Below are positions 1-8,922 of a stretch of 64,000 nt of DNA, piece by piece. How positions within the stretch are numbered: position 1 is the stretch's first letter; each line of letters opens with the position of its first letter. Both the position numbers and the translations under genes were made by a program. This DNA comes from Paraburkholderia tropica (GTDB lineage: Bacteria; Pseudomonadota; Gammaproteobacteria; Burkholderiales; Burkholderiaceae): contig NZ_CAJZAR010000037.1 of assembly GCF_914484835.1 (NCBI RefSeq), positions 186,001 through 250,000 on the forward strand, written 5' to 3'. The notes beneath the pieces are model-generated. The model did not search any database. It was not told where the DNA came from and saw only the letters and a list, made by a program, of their open reading frames with translations.

Positions 1-467
1 AGGCCGTATTGCGCGAGTTGCGCGTAGCCGTCGCGCCAGCGGCCGTTCGACATCAGCGTGTTGCCCGACGAGGCGTGCGCGTGGGCGGGTTTGTGGCGCA
101 CGCTGCGCACGAGTTCGAAGTGGCTTTGCGCGGCCAGCACCTCGCCGACATCGGCGGCGTCGAGCCAGGCCTGCGCCGCCATCGCGTTCGGCAAACCGTG
201 CTCGCGCGCGAGCGCCGTGACGAAGCGCGTTTCGTCGAGCGGCGTGGCCGGGTCCCATTCCGCTTCCACGTAGACGGTGGCGGCCACGTCGTGGCCGGCC
301 GCGTCGCGGCGGTAGTCGGCGGGCAGATAGTCGCGCTTGATGGCGTCGTAATCGCCGTAACGATGCGGCACGCGCACGCCCGGCGCGAGCCACGGATGAT
401 GTCGCCCCGCGAGCGCCCAGAAGTGCTGGTGCGCGTCGACGATGGGGCCGTCGTACTTCGTGTTCAT
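1..467 (-). CDS. amidohydrolase family 2 (lactonase-like), C-terminus off the window
   Basis: The start ATG at 467 overlaps the stop of the upstream MFS gene as ATGA. The visible 155 residues begin with a metal-binding motif of the TIM-barrel amidohydrolase family (IVDAHQHFW, residues 9-17), which is usual for COG3618 lactonases such as L-fuconolactonase and 2-pyrone-4,6-dicarboxylate lactonase. It is the last visible gene of an otnK-otnC-MFS series, so opening a sugar-acid lactone that feeds the tetronate route is a reasonable inference. The C-terminal half lies outside the window, so the rest of the active site cannot be checked. Confidence 0.8.
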   Translation of the reverse strand, partial: MNTKYDGPIVDAHQHFWALAGRHHPWLAPGVRVPHRYGDYDAIKRDYLPADYRRDAAGHDVAATVYVEAEWDPATPLDETRFVTALAREHGLPNAMAAQAWLDAADVGEVLAAQSHFELVRSVRHKPAHAHASSGNTLMSNGRWRDGYAQLAQYG

Positions 468-1879
468 GTGCGTTCCGCCGTGTGCGTTGCGGCGCTTGCT
501 GCGCTCGCGCTGCCTGTATGGCCTGCATGGCTCGCAACCGGCTTCGCGCCGAAGTCGATCAGCAGCGAGCCAATCAAATAGGTCAGCGCGCTCGCCGCGA
601 GAAACAGCAGCGCCATGTGATAACCGCCCGTCATCTGCACGATCACGCCGACCACGATCGGCACCGCGATCGCCCCGCCCGTGCCCGCGAAGTTCATCAC
701 GCCGCCCACCAGGCCGACTTGCTCGCGCGGCGCGAGCATCGCGGGAATCAGCCAGTAAAGGCCGCCCCACAAGTGGAAAAACACGCCGATCGAGAGCACG
801 GCTACGGCAAGGCGCACGTCCTCGACGAACGGCAGCGCGACGAGGCACAGCAGCGACATGCCGCCCGACACGCCGAACAGCAGTTTCATCGCCCGCGCGC
901 GCGGCATCACGCGTTGCAGCCAGTCGGCGATCGCGCCCGAGAAAATTTCGCCCAGCGCGCCCGCGAGAAAGATCGCGAACGTGGCGATGCCCATGCTGCG
1001 GATATCGAGTCCGCGTCCCGCCGAGAGATAGTTAGGACCCCAAGTGACCAGACCGAAGAACACCGTGGCCCAGCCGATGCGCCCGATCACCATGGCGGCG
1101 AGCGTGCCGCGCGAGAGCGGTGCGCGTGCGGCGCCACCTGGCATTTCGCCGGCCACGCGTTTGGCTTCGCGAATCTCGTGCGCTTCCGCGGCGTCGAGGC
1201 GCGCGTGCTGTTCGGGCGTTTCGCGCAGCATCAGATACACGGCGACGCCGAGCACCACGGTCGAAATGCCGACCACGATGAACGCGGTGCGCCACGAGCC
1301 CGACGCGCCAATCAGCGCGCTGATGACGAGCCCGCCCACCGCCGATCCGAGCGGCGCGCCGCTGTCGATCAGCGTGAGACCGCGCGCGCGTTCGCCGGGC
1401 GGCAGCCACGCGGCGGCGAGTTTGGTCGCGGAAGGCATGTAGGGCGCTTCGAACACGCCGAGGCCGATACGCGTGAGCAGCAGCATCACGCCGTTGATCG
1501 CGAATCCGGCGACGCACTGGAAGCCGCCCCACAGCACCGCGGCGATGCCGATCATGCGGCGCGCGCCGAAGCGGTCGGCGGCCCAGCCCGCGGGAATCTG
1601 GAACGTGCTGTAGGTCCAGAAGAACGAGGAAAGCACGAGACCTTGCATCGCCGGACTCAGCGCGAATTCGTGCACGATCGACGGCATGCCCACCGAGAGC
1701 GACATGCGGTCGATGCAGTTCACCGTGTAGAGCGCGAACAGCATCAGGATCATGCGCCAGCGCGTGGTGGCGAGCAGCGCGCGCAGCGAGCGCGGCTTGC
1801 CCTGCGCCGGCTGAAGCGCATGGGGCGCGTTGGGCGCATGGGGCACGTCGGGCGAATGAGCGTCGGTATCGGTTTGCAT
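464..1879 (-). CDS. MFS transporter, anion:cation symporter type
   Basis: This 471-residue protein has about 12 hydrophobic segments. The first cytoplasmic-loop signature of the major facilitator superfamily is visible (GWAADRFGARR, around residue 94), and the N-terminal region NCIDRMSLSVGMPSIV resembles the ACS family of glucarate/galactarate and hexuronate carriers. The gene lies between otnC and a lactonase-like gene on the same strand, so a sugar acid or its lactone is the likely substrate. The exact substrate cannot be read from sequence. The N-terminal 30 residues are a variable Pro/Ala/His-rich cytoplasmic tail. The start ATG at 1879 is preceded by a GGAGGAGA-like ribosome binding site. 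Confidence 0.88.
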   Translation of the reverse strand: MQTDTDAHSPDVPHAPNAPHALQPAQGKPRSLRALLATTRWRMILMLFALYTVNCIDRMSLSVGMPSIVHEFALSPAMQGLVLSSFFWTYSTFQIPAGWAADRFGARRMIGIAAVLWGGFQCVAGFAINGVMLLLTRIGLGVFEAPYMPSATKLAAAWLPPGERARGLTLIDSGAPLGSAVGGLVISALIGASGSWRTAFIVVGISTVVLGVAVYLMLRETPEQHARLDAAEAHEIREAKRVAGEMPGGAARAPLSRGTLAAMVIGRIGWATVFFGLVTWGPNYLSAGRGLDIRSMGIATFAIFLAGALGEIFSGAIADWLQRVMPRARAMKLLFGVSGGMSLLCLVALPFVEDVRLAVAVLSIGVFFHLWGGLYWLIPAMLAPREQVGLVGGVMNFAGTGGAIAVPIVVGVIVQMTGGYHMALLFLAASALTYLIGSLLIDFGAKPVASHAGHTGSASAASAATHTAERT

Positions 1880-1936
1880 GGTCTCCTCCGGGTATCGTCT
1901 CGTCTATCGCGTGGCGGGCGTCGCCGCCGAATCCGC

Positions 1937-2599
1937 TTACCAGCGCGCGCCGAATGTCGTGCGCAACTCGTCGATCTGTTCCTCGCCGAGCGGCTCGACG
2001 CTCCTGCCCTGCGCTTGCATCATCAGAACGAGGCGCGCCGTTTCCTCGAGTTCTTCGAGCATCGCGGACGCTTCGCGCAGGCTGCGATGCCATACCACCG
2101 GCCCGAGCCGTTCGAGCAGCACGCCGCGCACGCTGCCCGCCAGCTCGCGCACGCGCTCGGCCACCTGCGGGTCGCCGGGGCGGCAATAGGGAATCAGCGG
2201 AACGTGGCCGACCTTCATCACGTAGTACGGCGTGATCGGCGGCAGCACATCGTCCGCGCGCCACACGCCCGCGAGCGTGAGCGCGACGAGGTGCGTCGAA
2301 TGCGTGTGCACGACCGCGTGCATGTCGGGCTGATGGTCGTAGACGGCGCGATGCAGCGCGAGCGTCTTGGACGGCTTGTCGCCGGCCACCCACTCGCCCG
2401 CCGCGCTCACCTTGGCGATGCGCGCGGGATCGAGATCGCCGAGACATGCGTCGGTGGGCGTGATGAGCCAGCCGTCGTCGAGCCGCGCGCTGATGTTGCC
2501 CGCCGAGCCCGCCGCGTAACCGCGATCGAAGAGACTTTTGCCGATGCGCGCGATCTCTTCGCGCAGCGTGCTTTCCTGATTCATGGAGATCCTGGTCAT
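1937..2599 (-). CDS. otnC: 3-oxo-tetronate 4-phosphate decarboxylase, class II aldolase family
   Basis: The class II aldolase/adducin fold is recognisable. AGSAGNISARL near residues 30-40 is the phosphate-binding loop, and HTHSTHLVAL (about 98-107) carries zinc-binding histidines. In the OtnC/YgbL group the enzyme decarboxylates 3-oxo-tetronate 4-phosphate to dihydroxyacetone phosphate. It follows otnK, whose stop overlaps this ATG as ATGA, so translation is probably coupled. A second in-frame ATG at 2584 has AGGA five bases upstream, better placed than anything before 2599, so the mature start may be there (215 aa). Family is sure; the substrate is inferred from otnK. Confidence 0.88.
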   Translation of the reverse strand: MTRISMNQESTLREEIARIGKSLFDRGYAAGSAGNISARLDDGWLITPTDACLGDLDPARIAKVSAAGEWVAGDKPSKTLALHRAVYDHQPDMHAVVHTHSTHLVALTLAGVWRADDVLPPITPYYVMKVGHVPLIPYCRPGDPQVAERVRELAGSVRGVLLERLGPVVWHRSLREASAMLEELEETARLVLMMQAQGRSVEPLGEEQIDELRTTFGARW

Positions 2600-3888
2600 G
2601 ACTGAAGCGCGAGGGCGCGCGTGAAGAAGTCCGTGCCGCCGAAATTGCCGGATTTGAGCGCGAGCGCGATGGGGCCTTGCGGGCCGTCGCCGAGCGTCCA
2701 GGGCACACCCGGATCGATGGGCGCGCCGATGCGCAGCCGCGACACGTCCAGCGCCTGCACCACCGCGCCCGAGGTTTCGCCGCCCGCCACCACGAAGCGA
2801 TGCACACCGCGCTGCGCGAGTGCGCGCGCGATGGCGGCCAGCGCGCCTTCCACGAGTTGCCCGGCCCGTTCGACGCCCAGTTGCGCCTGGATCGCGCCCA
2901 GTTCCTCGGGCGCAGCCGTCGCGTAGATCAGCACGGTTTCGTCGGGGTGTTGATCGAAGAACGCGAGTGCCGCGTCCACGACCGGCTCGCCAGCGGCGAG
3001 CGCGAGCGGATCGATGCGCAGCGCGGGACGGCTCGCGCGCCAGTGCGCGACCTGCGCCTGGCTCGCACGCGAGCTGCTGCCGGCGAGCACCGCCGCGCGG
3101 CCGCCCACGGCGGGCAGTTGCGCGGCCTCTTCGCCCGCGCCGAGCAAACCGGCGCGGCGGAAGTTGTCCGGCAGACCGATGGCGAGGCCCGAGCCGCCCG
3201 TGAGCAGCGGCGCGTCGGCGAAAGCCTGGCCCAGCGAGCGCAGGTCGTCGTTCGACACGGCGTCGGCGATCGCGAGGCCCACGCCTTGCGCGCGCAGCTT
3301 CGCCGCCGCCTCGCGCGTGGCCTGCTCGCCCGCGGCGATGGCGTCGTAGCGCAGCAGGCCGACCGGCAGCGTGCTTTGCGCGGCCAGCACGCGCACGAGG
3401 TTCGGGTCGGTCATCGGCGTGAGCGGATGCTTTTCCATCCCCGATTCGCTGAGCAGCGCGTCGGCGACGAACAGATAGCCGCGATACACCGTGCGGCCGT
3501 TCTCGGGGAACGCGGGACAGGCGATGGCGAAATCCGTCCCGAGCGCCTTCATCAGCGCCTCGGCGACCGGGCCGATATTGCCGGCGGGCGTCGAGTCGAA
3601 GGTCGAGCAGTATTTGAAATAGAACTGGCGGCAGCCCTGCGCCTGAAGCCAGGCGAGCGCGGCGAGCGACTGCGCGACGGCCTCGTCGGCGGGAATCGTG
3701 CGCGACTTGAGCGCGACCACGAGGGCGTCGGCCGCGACGGGCTCCGCGCCGCCCGGCACGTCGATGAGCTGCACCGTGCGCATGCCGCCGCGCACCAGCA
3801 TGCTGGCGAGGTCGGTCGCGCCGGTGAAGTCGTCCGCGATGCAGCCGAGCAGTGGCGCGTTCGGGGCTGTTTGCAGAATAGGGGTCAT
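2596..3888 (-). CDS. otnK: 3-oxo-tetronate kinase (four-carbon acid sugar kinase, DUF1537)
   Basis: The 430 residues match the usual DUF1537 kinase length. The N-terminal motif IADDFTGATDLASMLVRGG (residues 18-36) is the acid-sugar-binding signature, and the C-terminal nucleotide-binding half contains VVAGGETSGAVVQAL (about 368-382). OtnK-type enzymes phosphorylate 3-oxo-tetronates at the 4-hydroxyl, giving the OtnC substrate. The related 3-oxo-isoapionate kinase OiaK belongs to the same superfamily and cannot be excluded. It is the first gene of the leftward arm, behind a good promoter at 3915-3943. A GGAGAAGAAGG ribosome site precedes ATG 3888. Confidence 0.9.
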   Translation of the reverse strand: MTPILQTAPNAPLLGCIADDFTGATDLASMLVRGGMRTVQLIDVPGGAEPVAADALVVALKSRTIPADEAVAQSLAALAWLQAQGCRQFYFKYCSTFDSTPAGNIGPVAEALMKALGTDFAIACPAFPENGRTVYRGYLFVADALLSESGMEKHPLTPMTDPNLVRVLAAQSTLPVGLLRYDAIAAGEQATREAAAKLRAQGVGLAIADAVSNDDLRSLGQAFADAPLLTGGSGLAIGLPDNFRRAGLLGAGEEAAQLPAVGGRAAVLAGSSSRASQAQVAHWRASRPALRIDPLALAAGEPVVDAALAFFDQHPDETVLIYATAAPEELGAIQAQLGVERAGQLVEGALAAIARALAQRGVHRFVVAGGETSGAVVQALDVSRLRIGAPIDPGVPWTLGDGPQGPIALALKSGNFGGTDFFTRALALQS

Positions 3889-3914
3889 TGCCTTCTTCTC
3901 CTCAATGTCAACCG

Positions 3915-3943
3915 ATTATAGCCTCGATGTTCGAATATGTTAA
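3915..3943 (-). promoter_or_regulatory. sigma-70-type promoter for otnK arm
   Basis: On the minus strand, TTAACA (3943-3938), a 17-base spacer and a perfect TATAAT (3920-3915) form a near-consensus promoter 27 bases before the otnK start. The spacer holds an imperfect palindrome centred on TTCGAA (about 3928-3937), a candidate operator for the DeoR-type regulator encoded at 6989. Confidence 0.65.
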
Positions 3944-3958
3944 AGCCTGATAGAAAAG

Positions 3959-3987
3959 TTGACGACGATGGTAATGAAAGTTAAATT
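3959..3987 (+). promoter_or_regulatory. sigma-70-type promoter for dehydrogenase/GntP arm
   Basis: TTGACG (3959-3964), 17 bases, then TAAATT (3982-3987) lies about 90 bases upstream of the dehydrogenase start and back to back with the otnK promoter. Both arms could be controlled from this one AT-rich patch in an otherwise GC-rich locus. Confidence 0.5.
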
Positions 3988-4080
3988 CGCGTTCAGACAA
4001 CGTGCGATCCGTAGCTCGCGCATCCGTTCGCTGGCGAAGTGCGCAGCCGAGCGGCCACCCAACCACTGGGGACACCCTTT

Positions 4081-5466
4081 ATGAACTTCGAACTGCTTTT
4101 CCGCGCGGCTTCCGCGTCCCGCTCGCCCGCCAGCCCGGTCATCCGCTACGCGCTGACCGGCGCGGGCGGCGGCTTCGCGCGCACGCTGCTCGCGCAAACG
4201 CGCCTGATCGACCGCCTCGCGCCCACGGTGCTCTGCGATCTCGATCTCGCGGGCCTGCGCGCGCTGTGTCTCGAACTCGGCTACGACGCGGCGTCGCTCG
4301 TCGAATGCAGCGACGCCGCCGCCGTGCGCGCGCTCGCGCCGGGCCAGATCGCGCTGGTGCGCGACGTGGCGCTGCTCGATCCGGCCGCCTTCGACATTCT
4401 TGTCGAAGGCACGGGCAATCCGTCGGTCGGCTACCGCGCCGCGCGCGCCGCGCTCGAAGCGAAGCGCCATGTCGCGATGGTCAGCAAGGAAGTCGACGCC
4501 GTGGCGGGCGTGTCGCTCGCGCAATTCGCGGCGCAGCAAGGCGTGGTCTACACCACGGCGGACGGGGACCAGCCGTCGAACCTGATCGGCTGGGTCTCGT
4601 GGGCGCGCACGCTCGGTCTCGACATCGTGGCGGCGGGCAAGTCGAGCGAATACGACCTCGTGTTCGACGAGGCCACCGGCGAAGTGACGCAGCTCGATCA
4701 GCGCTTTGCCGCGCCGGAACTGGCGAACCTGATGACGCTCGGCGACGACGTCGCCGCCACGCTCGCCGCGCGCCGCGAAGCGCTGCGCGGCCGCAAGACC
4801 TCGGCCACGGCCGACTACTGCGAGATGACCGTGGTCGCGACCAACACGGGTCTCGTGCCCGACGTCGAACTGCTGCACTACCCGGTCGCGCGCACCACCG
4901 AACTCGCCGATATCTACGCGCTGCGCGAAGACGGCGGCGTGCTCTCGCGCACCGGTGTGATCGACGTGTTCAACATGCTGCGCCGCCCGGACGAGGCGAG
5001 TTTCGCAGGCGGCGTGTTCGTGGTCGTGCGCACGACCGACGCGCCCACCTGGGCGCTGCTCGCGCAGAAGGGCCACGTGGTGAGCCGCAACGGCCGCTAT
5101 GCGTGCCTCTATCTGCCGTATCACTTCATGGGCGTCGAAACCCCGATCACGCTGCTCGAAGCCGTGCTGCACGACCGGCCCACGGGCGCCGCGCAGCCGA
5201 CCCAATGCGCGGTGCTCGCAGGCCGCGCAACGAGCGACATCAAGGCGGGCACGGTGCTGCACATGGGCGGCCACCATCACGACGTGACGGGCGTGCAAGC
5301 CGTGCTGCTGCCGCGCGAAGCGGCGGGCGCGAACGTCGCGCCGCTCTATCTGGCGGCGCATGCGACGCTCGCGCGCGACGTGGCGGCCGGCGAACTGCTG
5401 ACGCTCGATCATCTGCAAAACGCGGACGAAGCGCTGCTGGCCGCGTGGCGAGCCGGCGCGAAGTGA
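4081..5466 (+). CDS. NAD(P)-dependent oxidoreductase with C-terminal SAF domain (homoserine-dehydrogenase-like)
   Basis: I take ATG 4081, preceded by GGGGACA, rather than in-frame ATG 4039; the product is 461 residues. The N-terminus is a Rossmann domain with a GAGGGFARTLL dinucleotide loop (about 28-38). A homoserine-dehydrogenase-like catalytic core follows, and near the C-terminus DIKAGTVLHMGG matches the start of a SAF domain, the arrangement of COG4091. In this locus it probably makes the keto intermediate that OtnK phosphorylates, replacing the LtnD/DenD dehydrogenases of characterised tetronate pathways. That role is inferred from position only. The divergent gene is otnK; the downstream gene is a GntP permease 121 bases away. 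Confidence 0.8.
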   Translation: MNFELLFRAASASRSPASPVIRYALTGAGGGFARTLLAQTRLIDRLAPTVLCDLDLAGLRALCLELGYDAASLVECSDAAAVRALAPGQIALVRDVALLDPAAFDILVEGTGNPSVGYRAARAALEAKRHVAMVSKEVDAVAGVSLAQFAAQQGVVYTTADGDQPSNLIGWVSWARTLGLDIVAAGKSSEYDLVFDEATGEVTQLDQRFAAPELANLMTLGDDVAATLAARREALRGRKTSATADYCEMTVVATNTGLVPDVELLHYPVARTTELADIYALREDGGVLSRTGVIDVFNMLRRPDEASFAGGVFVVVRTTDAPTWALLAQKGHVVSRNGRYACLYLPYHFMGVETPITLLEAVLHDRPTGAAQPTQCAVLAGRATSDIKAGTVLHMGGHHHDVTGVQAVLLPREAAGANVAPLYLAAHATLARDVAAGELLTLDHLQNADEALLAAWRAGAK

Positions 5467-5587
5467 GATCGGCGTCGGCGACGCGGCCCGGCAGGCGCTT
5501 CGTCGCGGCGATTGCCGCCAGGGCTCCGGTTGCAGCGATGCGCGCCTGAGCCCGCGCGGCGACGCGAAATAAAGACAGGGAGACACC

Positions 5588-6940
5588 ATGCGGGGAGAGA
5601 TCGCAACCATCGCGATGGCCGTGAGCGCCATCGTCGTGCTGATCTTGCTGATTGTGCGCGTACGGCTGAGCCCGTTCGTGGCGCTGACCTTGTCGGCGCT
5701 CGGGCTCGGCCTGCTGGCCGGCGTCACGCCGGAGCACAGCATCGAAAGTTTCACCAAAGGCTTTGGCGGCGCGCTCGCGCGCACGGGGCCGGTCGTCGGT
5801 CTGGGCGCCGTGCTCGGCGGCATCCTGATCGGCACGGGCGGCGCGGATCGCATCGCCAATGCGTTCGTCGGCAAGCGGCCGCTCTGGCTCACGCCGTGGA
5901 CGATCTGCGCGGCGGCGCTGCTGGTCGGCATGCCGCATCTGTTCGACGTGAGCTTCATCATGCTCGCGCCGCTCGTCTACACAATCGCGCGGCGCACGAA
6001 CAGCCATCTGCTCTATATCGGCTTGCCGGTCGCGGCGGGGCTGTACGTGTCGCACGGCTTGCTGCCGCCGCATCCGGCGCCCACGCAGGCGGTGTCGGGC
6101 TATCACGCGAATACGGGGCTCACGCTGCTCTACGGGCTGATGATTGCGATTCCGAGCGCGATTCTCTGCGGCCCGCTATTCACGCTCGCGGCGCGGCGTT
6201 TCTTCGGCCCGGCGCCCGATCTCGCGGCGGGCCCCGGCGGCACGCGCGGCGAGGACGTGCGCGAATCGACGGCCTCGCTGCCGTTGTCCGTGATCTCGCT
6301 GCTGATACCGCCAGGCTTGATGTTGGCGGGCACGGTGGGCATGGGACATGTCGCGAAAGACAGCAGCGCGTTCGTGTTCTTCCAGGCACTCAACGACCCG
6401 ATTCTTTCGCTGCTCGCCGCCGTGGTGTTCGCGTGGTTCGCGCTGGGCGTGCGCGGCGGCTACGCGCTGGCGACGATGCAGAAAATGGTCAACAAGGGCG
6501 TGGCGCCGCTGAGCACGATCCTGCTGATTCTGGGTGCGGGCGGCGGCTTCAGCCAGATGCTCAAGTCGATTCACCTCGACACGATCATCGTCGACCATTC
6601 GATGCACTGGGCGATCAGCCCCCTGCTGCTCGCCTGGGCGCTCGCCGCGCTGCTGCGCATCTGCGTGGGTTCGGCGACGGTGGCGACAGTCGCGGCGAGC
6701 GGTATCGTCGCGCCGCTGCTCGTGGCGCATCCGGGCGTCTCGCCGGAACTGATGGCGCTGGCGACGGCCTCGGGCGCGGTGATGCTCTCGCATGTGAACG
6801 ATTCCGGCTTCTGGCTGTTCAAGGAATACTTCCAGCTCTCCGTCGCGCAGACGCTGCGCACGTGGACGCTCATGCTCTCGCTGCAATCGCTGGTCGGGCT
6901 CGCAGGCGTGATGCTGCTGAGCACGTTGATCGGCCGTTAA
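5588..6940 (+). CDS. GntP-family gluconate/sugar-acid:H+ symporter
   Basis: The 450 residues are almost entirely hydrophobic helices, the usual size of GntP/GntT permeases. Family-like stretches include GMPHLFDVSFIMLAPLVY (about 118-135), LILGAGGGFSQML (about 313-325) and SHVNDSGFWLFKEYF near residue 400. These carriers import gluconate and related sugar acids with protons. Together with the MFS gene at 464 the locus has two candidate importers, which may handle different stereoisomers, or lactone and acid. A GGGAGAC ribosome site precedes the ATG. Confidence 0.9.
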   Translation: MRGEIATIAMAVSAIVVLILLIVRVRLSPFVALTLSALGLGLLAGVTPEHSIESFTKGFGGALARTGPVVGLGAVLGGILIGTGGADRIANAFVGKRPLWLTPWTICAAALLVGMPHLFDVSFIMLAPLVYTIARRTNSHLLYIGLPVAAGLYVSHGLLPPHPAPTQAVSGYHANTGLTLLYGLMIAIPSAILCGPLFTLAARRFFGPAPDLAAGPGGTRGEDVRESTASLPLSVISLLIPPGLMLAGTVGMGHVAKDSSAFVFFQALNDPILSLLAAVVFAWFALGVRGGYALATMQKMVNKGVAPLSTILLILGAGGGFSQMLKSIHLDTIIVDHSMHWAISPLLLAWALAALLRICVGSATVATVAASGIVAPLLVAHPGVSPELMALATASGAVMLSHVNDSGFWLFKEYFQLSVAQTLRTWTLMLSLQSLVGLAGVMLLSTLIGR

Positions 6941-6988
6941 CATCGGTTAACATAGCGGCGTTCCGAACGGCCCCCGCAGAGATTCCGT

Positions 6989-7819
6989 ATGCCGAGCAAG
7001 ACCAAACCCGACGAAACCCAGACGACGCCGCTGATTCCCGATCAGCGGCGCGAAGCCATGCTGCGCCTGCTGCGGCGCGACAAGGTGCTGTCGCTGCATC
7101 AGTTGATGGAGTCGCTGGGCTGCTCGCACATGACGGTGCGGCGCGATATCGCGCTGCTGGAGCGCGAAGGGCTCGTGCATTCGGTGCCCGGCGGCGTGCG
7201 CGTGGCGAGCCAGCTGGCGACCGAGCCGAGCCATGTCTCGAAGGCGCTGATCGATCCCACGGAAAAGCGCGCAATCGCGCAAGTCGCGGCGTCGTTTCTG
7301 CGACCCGGCATGACGGCGTATCTGGACGCGGGCACCACCACGCTCGCGCTGGTGCCGCACATTCTCGCGCTGCCCGACATCACGGTCATCACCAACGATT
7401 TTCCGATCATGCAGGAGTTGATGAACGCCGGGCATGTCGCCGCGATCCACACTGGCGGCCTGCTGGACCATGCGAACCAGTCGAGCGTCGGCGAACTCGC
7501 GGCAGCGACGCTGCGCCAGCTCGCCGTGGATGTTGCGTTTATCTCTGCGAGTTCGTGGGATTTGCGCCGCGGCGTGACCACGCCCTCGCCGCCCAAGATC
7601 GACGTAAAGCGCGCGGCGATGGAAGTGGCCGAGCAAACCGTGCTGCTCGCGACCAGCGCGAAATACGGCACCTTCAGCACGTACAAGATTGCCGGGCTGG
7701 AGCGCTTCGACCATATCGTCAGCGACTCGGCGCTGCCCGAGGCTGCCGCTTCGGGCATTCATGCGGCGGGGCTTTCGTTGAAGCTGGCGTCGATGGGTAA
7801 GAAAGCGGTTGATTCGTAG
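6989..7819 (+). CDS. DeoR/GlpR-family transcriptional regulator
   Basis: The N-terminal winged helix (QRREAMLRLLRRDKVLSLHQL, recognition helix SHMTVRRDIALLEREG about 45-60) is typical of DeoR repressors. The C-terminal sugar-phosphate sensor domain contains DAGTTTLALVPHI (about 112-124) and TNDFPIMQEL. It is the last gene of the rightward arm, 48 bases after the GntP gene, and is probably the pathway-specific repressor. A phosphorylated tetronate intermediate would be the usual kind of inducer for this family; that is inference. Confidence 0.9.
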   Translation: MPSKTKPDETQTTPLIPDQRREAMLRLLRRDKVLSLHQLMESLGCSHMTVRRDIALLEREGLVHSVPGGVRVASQLATEPSHVSKALIDPTEKRAIAQVAASFLRPGMTAYLDAGTTTLALVPHILALPDITVITNDFPIMQELMNAGHVAAIHTGGLLDHANQSSVGELAAATLRQLAVDVAFISASSWDLRRGVTTPSPPKIDVKRAAMEVAEQTVLLATSAKYGTFSTYKIAGLERFDHIVSDSALPEAAASGIHAAGLSLKLASMGKKAVDS

Positions 7820-7911
7820 GGGGTGCGGAAGCGGCCTACAACTCTCACGCCATCCAACCGGAAACGCTGCGCTCACGAACGTAAATCCTGCTGCTTTCGA
7901 GAACCATCGCC

Positions 7912-8214
7912 ATGGTGAATGTGGCCAATGAAGATACTCGAAAGGCGGGCGGTGACGCCTCTGGTGCTTCTGCGATCGCCATTATGATGATGGTCATCGC
8001 GGAAACTCAGGGTGAAGTGGTCGATCAACTAAATAAAGAATATTCAGCAGATCTTCCAGAATTCACGGCATTCGTGGAATCGCCACCGGAACTCGATGAG
8101 CTACGTACACTCTACGATGCCTCCCATGCAGCGATTGTTGCGTCTACAAACGCCGCTGTGCGGTTGAATCAGGCATTGGGCGCAGGCATAGATAAATGGC
8201 GGCTATTTGCGTAG
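7912..8214 (+). CDS. small hypothetical protein, 100 aa
   Basis: I do not recognise this protein. It is acidic, mostly helical in appearance, with a short hydrophobic stretch AIAIMMMVIAETQG (about 22-35) too weak for a confident membrane segment. Base composition is less GC-biased than the neighbours. The start ATG lacks a strong ribosome site. It stands alone between the DeoR gene and the hydrolase on the opposite strand. Confidence 0.4.
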   Translation: MVNVANEDTRKAGGDASGASAIAIMMMVIAETQGEVVDQLNKEYSADLPEFTAFVESPPELDELRTLYDASHAAIVASTNAAVRLNQALGAGIDKWRLFA

Positions 8215-8348
8215 TCAAGTGATGCTTGCGGGTGGCATTCAGTTGGTCGCCCTGCTTCGATGTCGTTTTGGTTCAGGCGGAGCGCATGAGACGTTACGTG
8301 ACCACGAACGGTCATACTGCCTCATACCGGAGATCGTCGACAACCTTG

Positions 8349-8912
8349 TCACCAACGCACGTTTTCATCGCAATATCCATCGTGGCCCAGCGATCGCAGC
8401 AGTCTGAATCCTTCAGGCCAATCGCCCAGGGTGCTATCTGCATTGAGATGTCCTTGCCGTCCGACTTCCACAAGCTTGCTGCCCCACGCTTTCGCACAGC
8501 GACCTGCGTGCTCTACGCTGCCATACGGGTCATTGGAACTCGATACAACGACGGTAGGAAAAGGTAGCTGTTGCGATGGCAAAGGAGCGAATCCGGTTGC
8601 GGCCGCCACGGGAAACGCCGATGCGGAAGGATCCGGCACCGCGACGAGCTGCGCTCCACGAATTCGGGGCGAATATCGACTTCCCCAATGCGCCACCGCG
8701 AGGCATCCGGGGCTGTGCGCCACGATGAGCGTGTCGTCGTCGCTTTGCGCCAATTGATGTTCGATTGCAGATACCCAATCTTCGCATGCGACCTGATCCC
8801 AGTCTTCGACAACGAGTCGCTTCCAGTCGGGATGCGATGCCTCCCATACACTTTGCCAGTGCAGTGGGCCGGAATTCCCAATACCGGGAACAACGAACAC
8901 GGGGTAGACCAT
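8349..8912 (-). CDS. RBBP9/YdeN-family alpha/beta hydrolase
   Basis: I start at ATG 8912 (first residues MVYPVFVVPGIGNSGPLHWQ), giving 187 residues, the normal length for RBBP9/YdeN serine hydrolases. The nucleophile elbow is AHSPGC, where most members have HSLGC. SSNDPYGS supplies the likely catalytic Asp and GRQGHLNADS the catalytic His. Substrate is unknown. The gene begins where the truncated Old Yellow Enzyme sequence ends, so the junction at 8912-8930 may be a deletion scar. Confidence 0.82.
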   Translation of the reverse strand: MVYPVFVVPGIGNSGPLHWQSVWEASHPDWKRLVVEDWDQVACEDWVSAIEHQLAQSDDDTLIVAHSPGCLAVAHWGSRYSPRIRGAQLVAVPDPSASAFPVAAATGFAPLPSQQLPFPTVVVSSSNDPYGSVEHAGRCAKAWGSKLVEVGRQGHLNADSTLGDWPEGFRLLRSLGHDGYCDENVRW

Positions 8913-8922
8913 CTGCAAGCGC

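Noticed and set aside
482..2605. A 707-codon open frame on the plus strand opposite the MFS and otnC genes
   Set aside because: It is an antisense frame kept open by high GC; its Arg/His-rich translation has no family look, while the minus-strand genes match known families throughout.
5240..6106. Minus-strand open frames opposite the dehydrogenase/GntP junction
   Set aside because: Arg-rich antisense frames; the plus-strand genes explain the region.
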